Below are positions 1 to 8,655 of a stretch of 54,647 bases of DNA, piece by piece. Under the pieces are notes generated by a model, which did not search any database, was not told where the DNA came from, and worked only from the letters and a program-made list of their open reading frames with translations. The position numbers and the translations under genes were made by a program. Numbering within the stretch: position 1 is the stretch's first letter; every line of letters begins with the position of its first letter. This DNA is from Prauserella endophytica (GTDB taxonomy: Bacteria; Actinomycetota; Actinomycetes; Mycobacteriales; Pseudonocardiaceae): NCBI RefSeq assembly GCF_005146945.1, contig NZ_SWMS01000034.1, positions 1-54,647 of the forward strand, written 5' to 3'.

Positions 1-753
1 TCTGGATCGCGTCGGGCAATCCGATCTTGGTCCATCCGCGGCTTACACAGTTGTCATGACACGGCCGCTCCAGCGTGCCGGTCAGCATGTTCTCGGCGGC
101 GTTGGTAGTGGCCGGTTACAGAACCACCACTACCAACGCGTCAATCGCCGAACGTCGCACGACTACCAGACCACGGAACTACGCCTGCGTCGCCCGACGG
201 TAGGAGCCGAGGCGGAGACGGTCTTTGCCGAGCTTCCAGCACCATGCCGACCGAACAAGAAACCGCGGCTGGAGTCTCCTCAAGGGCCCGAGAACGCGAA
301 TCTCGACATCAGCATCGCGCCCGAGCACACGCAAGGCTGAGAGAAAACGGCCGAAACTGCGAACCAGAACTTTGCCGAGCTGATTTTGTTCATGTTGGAC
401 AGAGCGGTGGATGCCACAGAGAACGATACGGCGTCGGCCGAATGACCGAGGCCGGACATTGCACCGCCAGGTCACCGGGTGCATGTTGACCACGTAACCG
501 ACGTCGGCCGGCTCTCGGCGGCAAGGATCTCCGTCGTTCTGGCGCGTCGTACGCGAGCGCGCCGACCGCAGCGAGTTCAAGATCGGAAACACGACTCCAG
601 GACTAGCATGCGTCCGCGATCTGTAGACGTTCGTTGGTCGTCCTTGAGCGGTGACCCCGTCCTCGGGCGCGCTTTGGCGCCGAAGTGCGACGGCTCGGAG
701 CCCGACTTCGTGGGTGACGATGCCGGGCCCCGCCGCCGCGCCGGGTCGGTTGA
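1..753. other. Gene-poor left edge, no recognisable gene
   Basis: Several open frames cross this stretch on both strands, but none shows a recognisable domain, a good ribosome-binding site or the clean codon bias of the genes to its right. The arginine-rich translations look like antisense or out-of-frame readings of GC-rich DNA. The only structure I can support is the hairpin at 99-139. The stretch may be degraded mobile DNA, but I could not assign a family. Confidence 0.5.
99..139. repeat. Long perfect hairpin with nested inner stem
   Basis: Left arm GCGTTGGTAGTGG (99-111) pairs perfectly with CCACTACCAACGC (127-139). Inside it GGTT (114-117) pairs with AACC (122-125) around an ACAG loop, giving a nearly continuous stem of 17 pairs. 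No gene ends next to it and no T-run follows on either strand, so it is not a standard terminator. It could be an insertion-sequence end, a recombination site or a structured RNA element. Confidence 0.6.
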
Positions 754-2085
754 TCAGTCGGCGGCCAGCGCAGTTTCGGTCTTCCCCGTCTTCGACTCCT
801 TCGCCGGGACCTGGTCCGGCAGGCCCGAGGCATAGGTCTCTCGTAGCGCGAACGTGCACACCAGCGAGAGCACGGCGGTGCCGATCATGTACCAGGCCAC
901 CGCCGAGTAGCCGCCGGTGCGGTCAAGCAACCAGGTGGCGATGATCGGCGCGAGCGCGCTGCTGGCCAGTGTGCCAATCGTGTACCCGAAGGAGATGCCC
1001 GAGTACCGGATCTTCGTCTCGAACGCCTCCGCGAAGAACGCGGCGAGCGGGCCGAACGCGGCGGAGAAACCGGTGCAGATCGCCAGGTATCCGATCCCGG
1101 CCGCGAGGAACGAACCGGTGTCGAGCAACCAGAACCACGGGAAGGCCAGCGCACCCATGGCCACCGTGCCTCCGGCGAAGACCGGCCGCCGGCCGATCCG
1201 GTCGGACAATGCGCCGAACAGCGGCAGCGTGATGAAGGTCAGCAGCATCGCCAGGAAAACCAGCATCAACATCGAGTTACGGCTGAACCCGAGCTGCTGG
1301 GCGCCGTAGCTGAGCCCGAAGACGGTGGTGAGGTAGAATGTCACGCCGATCGACAGGTACGCACCACCGGTCAACAGCACCTGCTTCGGATACTTGCGTA
1401 GCACCACCGCAATCGGCAGCTTGACCACGCTCTCGTCTTCTTTCAGCCGCTCGAAGTTGGGGCTCTCACCCAGCTTCAACCGCACGACGAGTCCGAAGAG
1501 GACGAACACGCCACCGATCAGGAACGGGACCCGCCAGCCCCAGGACAGGAAGGCTTCCGGCGACATGGCCCCGAAGGCGAGGAACACCGCGTTGCCGAGC
1601 ATCAGACCCGCCGGCACACCCATCTGCACCCAGCTGCCGTAGTAGCCACGGCGGCGGGCCGGCGCGTGCTCGACGGCCATCAGCACCGCGCCACCGTACT
1701 CGCCGCCGAGCGAGAGACCCTGGATGAATCGCAGGGTGACCAGGATGATCGGCGCGGCGATCCCGATCGTCTGGTAGCTGGGCAGCACGCCGACCGCGAA
1801 CGTGGTCGCCCCCATGATGCTCAGGGTCAGCACGAGCATCGACTTGCGGCCGATCTTGTCCCCGAAGTGCCCGAACAGCACCCCGCCGATCGGCCGAGCG
1901 ACGAACGCCGCGGAGAACGTCACGAAGGACAGCAACGTACCGATCAACGAGTCGAACTGAGGGAAGAACAGCTTGTTGAAGACGAGTCCGGCGGCGGTGC
2001 CGTAGATGAAGAAGTCATACCATTCCACGGTGGTGCCGACGGCGCTGGCGAATCCTACTTTTCCGCTGCGCGAGATCCTGGACAT
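754..2085 (-). CDS. MHS-family MFS transporter (metabolite:H+ symporter)
   Basis: A 443-residue inner-membrane carrier of the metabolite:H+ symporter branch of MFS, the branch that imports dicarboxylates, betaines and other organic acids. EWYDFFIYG lies in the first membrane segment (about residues 21-29), the signature loop GHFGDKIGRK between segments 2 and 3 (about 72-81), and the MHS-typical RFIQGLSLGGEYGG at about 119-132. A second MFS loop, LSDRIGRRP, follows in the C-terminal half. The start at 2085 was chosen because an AAGGA ribosome-binding site precedes it; the frame stays open further upstream but reads as noncoding. It is the last gene of the minus-strand cluster and has a palindrome (2164-2185) upstream, so it may be transcribed separately. 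The substrate is unknown, probably the acid degraded by the neighbouring CoA enzymes. Confidence 0.9.
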   Translation of the reverse strand: MSRISRSGKVGFASAVGTTVEWYDFFIYGTAAGLVFNKLFFPQFDSLIGTLLSFVTFSAAFVARPIGGVLFGHFGDKIGRKSMLVLTLSIMGATTFAVGVLPSYQTIGIAAPIILVTLRFIQGLSLGGEYGGAVLMAVEHAPARRRGYYGSWVQMGVPAGLMLGNAVFLAFGAMSPEAFLSWGWRVPFLIGGVFVLFGLVVRLKLGESPNFERLKEDESVVKLPIAVVLRKYPKQVLLTGGAYLSIGVTFYLTTVFGLSYGAQQLGFSRNSMLMLVFLAMLLTFITLPLFGALSDRIGRRPVFAGGTVAMGALAFPWFWLLDTGSFLAAGIGYLAICTGFSAAFGPLAAFFAEAFETKIRYSGISFGYTIGTLASSALAPIIATWLLDRTGGYSAVAWYMIGTAVLSLVCTFALRETYASGLPDQVPAKESKTGKTETALAAD

Positions 2086-2163
2086 CAGTGTTCCTTGGTT
2101 TCGGAGGGGCGGTTTATTCCGTTGCGGTATTACAGAAAAGCGTCTTCGTGATCCGTGGCACGC

Positions 2164-2185
2164 GGTACCTCCACCTGGAGAGGTC
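2164..2185. promoter_or_regulatory. Candidate operator upstream of the MHS transporter
   Basis: Imperfect palindrome: left arm GGTACCTCCA (2164-2173), two bases, then TGGAGAGGTC (2176-2185). The left arm and the first five bases of the right arm are identical to the perfect palindrome at 11093-11114 between the racemase-like and aldehyde dehydrogenase genes. Its place about 80 bases ahead of the transporter start suits a transcription-factor site. The cognate regulator is unknown. Confidence 0.5.
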
Positions 2186-2271
2186 GGTTTTCGTAGTCGT
2201 TCGAACACAATTCGCGCAACCCAAAGCCAGCGATGGCACGGTCATTATCACCGCTGGTTTTCCGGTGTGTC

Positions 2272-3261
2272 CTAATAAGCTTCCGGGAAGGTCGTGCGCC
2301 CCACTGGCGGCTCGGCGTGCACCGGACGGGGGTGAATCCAGAGGCCGGTTTCGCGGTACCAGACCCGGGCCACGTCCGCGTCCGGCTGACTGCCGGTGGC
2401 GAGCACCCGGCGCAAGGCAGAGTGCCGCAGGCTCCGCACCTCCGGCCCGGCGAGTTCCGCGTACCACGGGCCCGGCGCGGACACCGTGGTCACCGGGAAC
2501 CGGTCCAGCAGCGTGCGGTCCTGATCAACCCCATTTTCGCCGACCAGGATCGCCGCGCCCGCCGACCACGGTTCGACCAGGCCGAACACGAAGCCGGCGA
2601 CGGTCTCCCGCGGGATGCCGTTCCAGTGCAGATCGTCCGGCCGCCGGTCCAGCCAGCCCAGGCCGGGTTCGGCCCATTCCCGCAACAGCTCGGCGTGGCC
2701 GTGCGCGGAAACCGGCGCGGTGCCGGTGAGCAGCACCGGATCCCGCGGCACCACCGGTTCGTGCTCCGGGTCCTCCAGGTGCATCGCCGCCTGGTAGTTC
2801 ACCGTCTCAGCGCGAGGCAGGCCGCCGACGCAGAGCACGTGCCGCACGGAGGGGCAGGCCCGCCGGACGGCCAGGGCCGCCTCGAGATGCGCCTCGTCGA
2901 CCACGAGAATTCCGGCGGTGGCCGCGGTCGCGTGGGCCGTCAAGCCCGCTGCTCCCGCGCCGTGGGGCACCGGTGCGAACGGCACACCGGCGCGCAACGC
3001 CCCGGCTGCCACCTCCCACCACTCGGGCACGAACGGCAGCAGCACCACAACCGACTCGCCCGCCGCGACCTCGAGACTTGCCAGCAAATTCGCGAATCGT
3101 TTCGCCCGGTCGGCGAAATGGCCGAAGGTCAGCAGGCGGTGGCGACCGTCGCGGCGCGCCCAGATCATCGCCGGTCGCCCCACACAGTCCGCCCAGGTGT
3201 CCAAGAATTCATTTGTCCAGTTCGATCTCGCGCATTCTTCACCGAATGGACGGGTACTCAT
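2272..3261 (-). CDS. Truncated, degenerate acyl-CoA synthetase (AMP-binding family)
   Basis: 329 residues that follow the N-terminal half of medium-chain acyl-CoA synthetases (ACSM-like): an adenylate-domain start with LTFGHFADRAKRFANLLA, then VVVLLPFVPEWW, and a stretch matching the core up to the strand before motif A5. Two things are wrong. The P-loop, normally TSGTTG-x-PK, reads LLTGTAPVSAHG. The protein also ends where YGQTE should appear, so the second half of the adenylation domain and the C-terminal lid with the catalytic Lys are missing (family length about 540). The start at 3261, or GTG at 3264, follows an AGGAGGT site at 3272-3278. It sits between the response regulator and the MHS carrier. 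It cannot be a working ligase as read; it is either a decaying gene or a derived binding protein. Confidence 0.7.
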   Translation of the reverse strand: MSTRPFGEECARSNWTNEFLDTWADCVGRPAMIWARRDGRHRLLTFGHFADRAKRFANLLASLEVAAGESVVVLLPFVPEWWEVAAGALRAGVPFAPVPHGAGAAGLTAHATAATAGILVVDEAHLEAALAVRRACPSVRHVLCVGGLPRAETVNYQAAMHLEDPEHEPVVPRDPVLLTGTAPVSAHGHAELLREWAEPGLGWLDRRPDDLHWNGIPRETVAGFVFGLVEPWSAGAAILVGENGVDQDRTLLDRFPVTTVSAPGPWYAELAGPEVRSLRHSALRRVLATGSQPDADVARVWYRETGLWIHPRPVHAEPPVGRTTFPEAY

Positions 3262-3276
3262 CACGGCACACACCTC

Positions 3277-3317
3277 CTGCCTTTTCAGGCAGCACGGCCA
3301 CCGCGGGAAATTCCCGC
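3277..3317. promoter_or_regulatory. Two tandem palindromes ahead of the truncated synthetase
   Basis: CTGCCT (3277-3282) and AGGCAG (3287-3292) form a six-pair stem with a four-base loop. GCGGGAA (3303-3309) and TTCCCGC (3311-3317) form a seven-pair palindrome around a single A. Both lie between the response-regulator stop (3338) and the synthetase start (3261), and the first abuts the ribosome-binding site. Together they could terminate or attenuate read-through from the two-component genes, or bind a regulator. Confidence 0.45.
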
Positions 3318-3337
3318 AGTCTTCTGATCAACTTTAT

Positions 3338-3973
3338 TCAGAGCAACCGGAGCTCATGCGCCTTGGCGATGGCCTCCACTCTGTTTCGCGCATTCAGTTT
3401 CTGCATCGCCGTCTGCAGGTAGGTCTTCACGGTGTTTCGCGCGAGGGTGAGCTGATCGGCGATCTCCGGGTTGCTATGCCCCATCGCGGCGAACCGCAAC
3501 ACCTCGTATTCCCTCTTGGTGAGGCCGACCCGGAACAGCAGTTCGGGCGTCGCCGAGGCATGTCGGCCGGTCAATCGAGGATCGACCACCCGGACCCCGC
3601 GTGCCACCCGCCGGACCGCGGTGGAGAAGTCACCACCGGTGATGTCCTTGACCAGGCAGCCGTCCGCGCCCGCCTCGATCAGCACGTCGATCGCGCCGTG
3701 GTCGGCGAAGGCGGTGAACAGCAGGATCTTCGCACCCGGCGCCACCCGGCGTAGCCGGGTGACCAGCTCTGGCGCCGGCATGTCCGGCAGCCGGAGGTCG
3801 AGCAGGATCACCTCGGCCGGCACCAGCTGCGCGGTCTCGATCGCCTCGTGCCCGGTGCTCGCGCTACCGACCACGCTGATCAACGGATCCTCGGCCGCGA
3901 GCAGTTCGACGCCCCCGCGGATCACCGGGTGGTCGTCGACCACGAGCACCCGGACTTCGGTTTGGTCATTCAT
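3338..3973 (-). CDS. LuxR/NarL-family response regulator
   Basis: 211 residues. An N-terminal receiver domain carries the acidic pair in VVDDHP (D13, D14), the phospho-acceptor D59 in LLDLRLPDM, T87 and K109. A C-terminal LuxR-type helix-turn-helix runs from about residue 146 (LTKREYEVL, then NTVKTYLQTAMQKLNARNR). The ATG at 3973 lies inside the stop region of the upstream sensor kinase (8-base overlap), so the two are translationally coupled and form a cognate pair. It should bind DNA as a phosphorylated dimer. Likely targets are the neighbouring acyl-CoA genes, perhaps via the GGTACCTCCA palindromes, but that link is inference. Confidence 0.93.
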   Translation of the reverse strand: MNDQTEVRVLVVDDHPVIRGGVELLAAEDPLISVVGSASTGHEAIETAQLVPAEVILLDLRLPDMPAPELVTRLRRVAPGAKILLFTAFADHGAIDVLIEAGADGCLVKDITGGDFSTAVRRVARGVRVVDPRLTGRHASATPELLFRVGLTKREYEVLRFAAMGHSNPEIADQLTLARNTVKTYLQTAMQKLNARNRVEAIAKAHELRLL

Positions 3974-5123
3974 CGTCGGCACCTTCGACCAGGCAGGGCA
4001 CCCAGGCCCGCACCGTGGTGCCGCCGTCCTCGTTGCCGATGATCGACACGCCGCCACCCACCCGTTCCATCCGGCGCACCGACAGCGGCAGGCCGAGGTG
4101 GCCGGCCTTGACCGCGTCGCCGTTCGTCCAGCCGTGCCCGTCGTCGGCGACCGCCACGGTGAGCTGGCCGTCCGCGACGACCACACTCACCACCACGGTC
4201 GACGCGTGCGCGTGCTTCTCCACGTTGACCAGCGCCTCCCGCACGACGCTGGTGAGCGCCTCGACGCGGCCGGGCGCGAGTTCTGGGATCTCGGCGAGCG
4301 CGACGAACCTGGCCGGGATCCCGGTCCGCTCCTCGAACGCCTCGCAGTCCTCCTGGATCGCCACCGCGAGCTGACGCTCCGGGGGCTGCTCGTTGAGCTG
4401 GGCCAGCGAGCTGCGCAGCATCGCGGTCACCGACTCGACCTGGCGCTCGACCTCGTCGATGCGGCCGCGGATCCGGTCGAGGTCCTGCATCGAACGCAGG
4501 CTGCGCAGTTCCGCGCCGATCCGGAACAGCACCGGGCTGACCGAGTCGTGCAGTTCGGCCGCCATCCGGCGACGATCGGCGTCCAGCGCGACCCCCGTCT
4601 GCATCTTCGCCCGGTGCGAGCTAATGAGGGAGACCGAGGCGGCCGCCGCAGCCTCCTCGAGTTGCGCGATCACCTGGTCCCCGAACGACGCCTGGCTGCG
4701 GATGCCCACGTAAACGGCGCCGAGCACTTCCCGGTCGTAGATCATCGGGACGGCGAGCATCGCCCGCAGACCCTCCTGAGCGACCAGCTCGTCGAACTCG
4801 TGCGTGATGGCGTCCGACGACCGGTAGTCTCGCACCCACACCGGCCTGCGCTGGGCGATGCTCTTGCCGCCCAGCCCGAGGCCTTCGGGCACGACGAGCC
4901 GGTGCAGTGCCGTGCTCGTCGTGCCCTGCCAGCTCCGGTGCACCATCCGGTTCCCCGCTTCCACGCGGCCGACCAGTGACATGTCGAACGCACCGAGCTC
5001 CCGGATGCGGCGGGCCACCGAATTCATCGCGACCGATTCGTCCAGCAGCACCAGCAGCTCGGAGTGCCGCAGCGCGAGCTGGTCGAGCACGGTGTCCGCA
5101 TCGGTTTCCGAAGCACCCGCCAT
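3966..5123 (-). CDS. GAF-domain sensor histidine kinase (HisKA_3 type)
   Basis: 385 residues with no membrane segment, so a soluble sensor. Residues about 30-165 look like a GAF domain (LAVPMIYDREVLGAVYVG near its end). The dimerisation/phosphotransfer helix has RRRMAAELHDSVSPVLF with the phospho-acceptor at H192. The ATPase domain follows, with the N-box in REALVNVEKHA, a G1 box DDGHG and GHLGLPL as a G2-like motif. The layout is the NarX/DesK type that partners LuxR-class regulators, as found directly downstream. A GAF sensor suggests a cytoplasmic small molecule or redox/gas cue. The start at 5123 follows a GAGGAGA site. Confidence 0.93.
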   Translation of the reverse strand: MAGASETDADTVLDQLALRHSELLVLLDESVAMNSVARRIRELGAFDMSLVGRVEAGNRMVHRSWQGTTSTALHRLVVPEGLGLGGKSIAQRRPVWVRDYRSSDAITHEFDELVAQEGLRAMLAVPMIYDREVLGAVYVGIRSQASFGDQVIAQLEEAAAAASVSLISSHRAKMQTGVALDADRRRMAAELHDSVSPVLFRIGAELRSLRSMQDLDRIRGRIDEVERQVESVTAMLRSSLAQLNEQPPERQLAVAIQEDCEAFEERTGIPARFVALAEIPELAPGRVEALTSVVREALVNVEKHAHASTVVVSVVVADGQLTVAVADDGHGWTNGDAVKAGHLGLPLSVRRMERVGGGVSIIGNEDGGTTVRAWVPCLVEGADDE

Positions 5124-5171
5124 AGCAGTCTCTCCTCGTTGAGATTTGCCCGATTTTAGCCCGAGTGGGGC

Positions 5172-6305
5172 CTACAGCGCCGTAGCTTCGATCACTCCCC
5201 GTAGCACCAGCAGGCTCTCCATGAGGAAATAGTCGCCCCACACCAGCTCGTTGTCGGTGGCCAAGTCGCGCCGGTAGTCGAAGCAGCCACCGGTGAGGAT
5301 CCCGGCAGGCCGGGTGTCGCCCTCCCCCACCGGGGTGAGGAAACGTGTGACGAGGGCGTCCACCATCGCCAGCGCCCGCTCGCGGTAGTGCGTGCGGTCC
5401 GGCGCCAGCACGGACAGCTTCAGCAACGAGGCGGCGGCGATCGCGGTCGCCGAGGTGTCCCGCGGGGCCTTGGCGTCGAAGTCCCACGGCGCGATGTGGT
5501 CTTCCGGCAGGTGTTCCAGCCACCAGTCCGCCACTGTGAGCGCGGTGTCCAGGAAGTCCGGCGACACCCACCGGGCGGCCTGGCCGAAGCCCAGCATGGC
5601 CCAGGCCTGGGCACGGGCCCAGGTGCTGTCGTCGTCGAGCCCCTTGTGCGTGTACCGGCGGACGAGTGCGCCGCTGCCCTCGTCGAATGCCGCCGACTGG
5701 CAGACCGACCCGTCCGTGCGCACGCAGTACTCGATGTGCCGCTCGGCGTGCCGCCGGGCGATCTCGGTCAGCTCCGGCTGATGCAGTTCGGCCGCGGCCC
5801 AGGCAAGCAACGGCACCGTGCCGGGCACCGCGTCGATGTTCGCCGCGCCCTGGCCCACCGCGTCGGCCTCCTCGGCTTCAACGCCCAGCGGGATCACCCC
5901 GGCGTCGTGGTTGAAGCTCGCCGCGAGTCCCCGCGCCCCGGCCAGAGCGGATTCGCGGGCCGGTGCGCTCTTCCCGGTCAGGTACGCCACCCCGGCGCCG
6001 TAGAAGAACAGGAACCCGCGGAACGCGGTTTCCGAGCTCGCCCGCACGGTGAGCCGGCGGGCGATGTCGCCGGCCAGCTCGGCGTAGCGCGACTCACCCG
6101 TGGTGGCCGCGCCGAGCGCGAGCAGACCGCCCCAGAACCCGCCCGTCCAGTTGCCGTCCGGAGAGAGGGTCCACTCCCCCGTGTTCTGGTCGGCGAAGTG
6201 CGGGAAGCCCTGGGTCGCCGCCCGTTCGGTGATCTCGGCCCGGGACAGCATCCGGGCCACGGCGTCGTCGAAGCGCCGCATGGTCTCTGGGCTCATCTCG
6301 GTCAT
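5172..6305 (-). CDS. GH88-like unsaturated glucuronyl hydrolase family protein
   Basis: 377 residues, the usual size for GH88/GH105 (alpha/alpha)6-barrel hydrolases, which open 4,5-unsaturated uronyl sugars by hydration of the vinyl ether. Matching segments are GNWTGGFWGG (about 51-60), AANIDAVPGTVPLLAWAA with D158 at the position of a catalytic Asp, and THKGLDDDSTWARAQAWA (about 219-236), which corresponds to the family's H-x-G-...-WARGQAW block. No signal peptide is visible, so it acts in the cytoplasm. Its start overlaps the stop of the upstream dehydrogenase by four bases (ATGA at 6302-6305). A sugar hydrolase among acyl-CoA genes is unexpected; the substrate may be a glycoside or an enol-ether analogue. 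Confidence 0.8.
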   Translation of the reverse strand: MTEMSPETMRRFDDAVARMLSRAEITERAATQGFPHFADQNTGEWTLSPDGNWTGGFWGGLLALGAATTGESRYAELAGDIARRLTVRASSETAFRGFLFFYGAGVAYLTGKSAPARESALAGARGLAASFNHDAGVIPLGVEAEEADAVGQGAANIDAVPGTVPLLAWAAAELHQPELTEIARRHAERHIEYCVRTDGSVCQSAAFDEGSGALVRRYTHKGLDDDSTWARAQAWAMLGFGQAARWVSPDFLDTALTVADWWLEHLPEDHIAPWDFDAKAPRDTSATAIAAASLLKLSVLAPDRTHYRERALAMVDALVTRFLTPVGEGDTRPAGILTGGCFDYRRDLATDNELVWGDYFLMESLLVLRGVIEATAL

Positions 6306-7417
6306 GACACCGCCCCGCTCACCAGGACCGGCTTGAGGGTGGCGCCCGAGCGCATGTCGACCAGAGCCTCGTTCACCTCGCCCAGCTTGTACCGGGTGAC
6401 CAGTTTGGACAGATCGAAGCGCTGCACCAGCTCCGGCACGGATAGCACGTAGTCGAGGTGGTTCTTCGGCGAGAAGGCCCAGCTCCCCAGCACCTGAAGC
6501 TGCTTCCGAGTGATCAGGTGCGGGTTGAGCGGGGTCGGACCGTGATCGGTGTACTGCCCGACGACCAGGTACTTCCCGCCCTTGCGGGTCAGGTCGATGC
6601 CCTCGGCCACCGCGGCCGGGACACCGGTCGCCTCGATCACGATGTCCGCGCCGCGGCCGTCCGGGGTCTCGGCGAGCACCTCCGCCAGCCGGCTCTCCGC
6701 CTTGGTCGAGGTGAAGATGTCGACGTGCACGTCGCCGATGCCGACCTGGCGTGCCACCTCGAGCCGGTTGGCCGGTCCGCCGACGACGATCACCTTCGCC
6801 GCGCCCGCCATCGTCGCGTACATCGCGGCGGCCAGGCCGACCGGGCCACTGCCCTGGACGATCACGACGTCGCCCTCCCGGGGCTTGCCGATGCCCAGCA
6901 CCGCGTGCACCACCGTCGGACCGGCGCAGCCGAGCGCGATGACCTGTTCCGGGGTGACGCCTTCGGGCAGCCGCACGATGGTCGAGCCGGGCTGGAGGTA
7001 AATCTGCTCGGACCAACCGCCGGACAGGTGTGGCCACTGGGCGCAACTCTGGTTGATGCCGTAGACCTTGCGGGTCTCGCAGAGCGAGGGCTCTTCCTCC
7101 TGTGCGCAGTAGAAGCAAGTGCCGCACGGGATGTTCGACGCCCAGGAGACCAAGTCACCCTCACGCAGCGGCGCCCCGGTGGCGTCGGTGTCCACCCCCT
7201 CCCCGAGCCGCCGGACCCGACCGACGGCCTCGTGCCCGAGGACCACCGGCAGCGGGATCGGCAGCTTGCCGTGCTGCAGGTGCATGTCCGTGCCGCAGAT
7301 CCCGGCGTGGCTGACGTCGACGACGACCGCGCCCGCTTCCGGTTTCACCTCCGGAAAGGATGTGATTTCCAGGTCCGCGCCGAACTCCTTGAGCACGACC
7401 GCGTTTCGCTCGCTCAC
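6302..7417 (-). CDS. Zinc-dependent medium-chain alcohol dehydrogenase
   Basis: 371 residues of the MDR superfamily. Catalytic-zinc ligands are seen in GICGTD (C41) and GHE (H62, E63). The structural-zinc loop has four cysteines at about 98, 101, 104 and 113. The NAD(P) Rossmann fold carries GSGPVG (about 189-194). I chose GTG at 7417 because GGGAG precedes it; an upstream GTG at 7468 overlapping the CoA-transferase stop, and ATG at 7453, are alternatives. It is coupled to the GH88-like gene downstream. The oxidised alcohol could feed the aldehyde dehydrogenase at 11216. Confidence 0.88.
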   Translation of the reverse strand: MSERNAVVLKEFGADLEITSFPEVKPEAGAVVVDVSHAGICGTDMHLQHGKLPIPLPVVLGHEAVGRVRRLGEGVDTDATGAPLREGDLVSWASNIPCGTCFYCAQEEEPSLCETRKVYGINQSCAQWPHLSGGWSEQIYLQPGSTIVRLPEGVTPEQVIALGCAGPTVVHAVLGIGKPREGDVVIVQGSGPVGLAAAMYATMAGAAKVIVVGGPANRLEVARQVGIGDVHVDIFTSTKAESRLAEVLAETPDGRGADIVIEATGVPAAVAEGIDLTRKGGKYLVVGQYTDHGPTPLNPHLITRKQLQVLGSWAFSPKNHLDYVLSVPELVQRFDLSKLVTRYKLGEVNEALVDMRSGATLKPVLVSGAVS

Positions 7418-7464
7418 TCGCTTGTCTCCCTGTTCCGGCCGCCCGGCGGCCATGTCGGTGGACG

Positions 7465-8655
7465 TCACCGGAGGGCCCCGCTCTGCCGCAGGCCGTCGAT
7501 CTCGGCTTCGGTGAAGCCGAACTCGCGCAGCACCGGCTCGGTGTGCTGACCCACGTCGGCGACGCCTCTGGTGATCGTGGCCGGGGTGCGGGAGAGCCGC
7601 ACCGGGTTGCCCAGGATCCGCGTGGAGATCCGGCCTCCGACCTCGACCCGGGTGATCGTCCCGTTCTCCAGCACCTGCGGGTGACGCAGCGCCTCTTCGA
7701 GGGTGAGCAGCGGAGCGGAAAGCAGGTCCGCTGAGTCGAATCGCTCGATCGCCTGCTCGGTGGTGAGCCCGCGGACGACGTCCCGCAGCACCTCGTTGGC
7801 CTGTTCCTTGTTGCGGGCCTGCAGGTCGGCGGTGGCGAACTCGGGCCGGCGGCTCAGGTCTTCCACCTCGAGCGCCTTGCACAGCAGGTGCAGCGCGTTC
7901 TCCCGGAACAGGCCCAGCACAGTGACCATGCCGTCCTTGGTCTCGAAGACCCCGCTGTACCAGTCGGTCACCCAGTTCGTGTCCCGCCCGTACATGAGCA
8001 TGGAGGCGCTCTCCAAGGTCTGCAGGGCGAGCGCGGTGTCGAGTAGGTTCACACTCACCTTCTGCCCGCGCCCGGAGCGTTCCCGTTCCAGCAGCGCGGC
8101 AAGGATTCCCTGCGCCAGCGCCATGCCCGAAGCGTAGTCGACCACCGGCACCGGCATGATGTGCGCGGCCAGGTGCGGGTCTCCGACCGTGCGGGCCATC
8201 CCGCTCAGCGACTGCGCCAGCATGTCCTGACCGGCCTTGTGCGCGTACGGACCCGTCTCGCCGAAGCCCGAGGCGGAGGCGTAGACCAGCTTCGGGTACC
8301 GCTCGGAAAGCTCCTCGTAGGTCAGCCCGAGCCGCCGGACGGCCGCAGGCCGGTAGCTGTGCACGAGCACGTCGGCCTGCTCGAGCAACCGGTGCAGCGC
8401 CGCCATGCCCTCGCGGGTCTTCAGGTTCAGCCCCACGCTGCGCTTGTTCCGGTTGACCGCCACGAAGTAGGAGCACGGCTCGCCCGCCTCGACCGCTTCC
8501 CGGTCCAGCGAACGCATCATGTCGCCGTTGACACCGCGCTCCACCTTGATCACTTCGGCGCCGAAGTCGCCGAGCACCTGGGCCGCGAGCGGGCCCTGCA
8601 TGATCTCGCCCAGGTCCAGGACACGGATCCCGGTGAGCGCCTGTGCCTGGGTCAT
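7465..8655 (-). CDS. Family III (CaiB/BaiF) acyl-CoA transferase
   Basis: 396 residues of the formyl-CoA transferase/CaiB family, with GIRVLDLGEIMQGPLAAQVL at the N-terminus and AVNRNKRSV typical of the fold. The expected nucleophilic Asp is D173 in VPVVDYASG, the position that carries the acyl-aspartate intermediate in this family. It therefore reads as a true transferase that moves CoA from a donor acyl-CoA to a carboxylic acid. Its ATG overlaps the stop of the acyl-CoA dehydrogenase (ATGA at 8652-8655). It is most similar in architecture to the transferase at 50961. Confidence 0.92.
   Translation of the reverse strand: MTQAQALTGIRVLDLGEIMQGPLAAQVLGDFGAEVIKVERGVNGDMMRSLDREAVEAGEPCSYFVAVNRNKRSVGLNLKTREGMAALHRLLEQADVLVHSYRPAAVRRLGLTYEELSERYPKLVYASASGFGETGPYAHKAGQDMLAQSLSGMARTVGDPHLAAHIMPVPVVDYASGMALAQGILAALLERERSGRGQKVSVNLLDTALALQTLESASMLMYGRDTNWVTDWYSGVFETKDGMVTVLGLFRENALHLLCKALEVEDLSRRPEFATADLQARNKEQANEVLRDVVRGLTTEQAIERFDSADLLSAPLLTLEEALRHPQVLENGTITRVEVGGRISTRILGNPVRLSRTPATITRGVADVGQHTEPVLREFGFTEAEIDGLRQSGALR

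Noticed and set aside
3471-4979. 502-codon plus-strand frame opposite the two-component genes
   Set aside because: Lies antisense to a coupled kinase/regulator pair with complete motifs; translation is Arg/His-rich without a fold signature.
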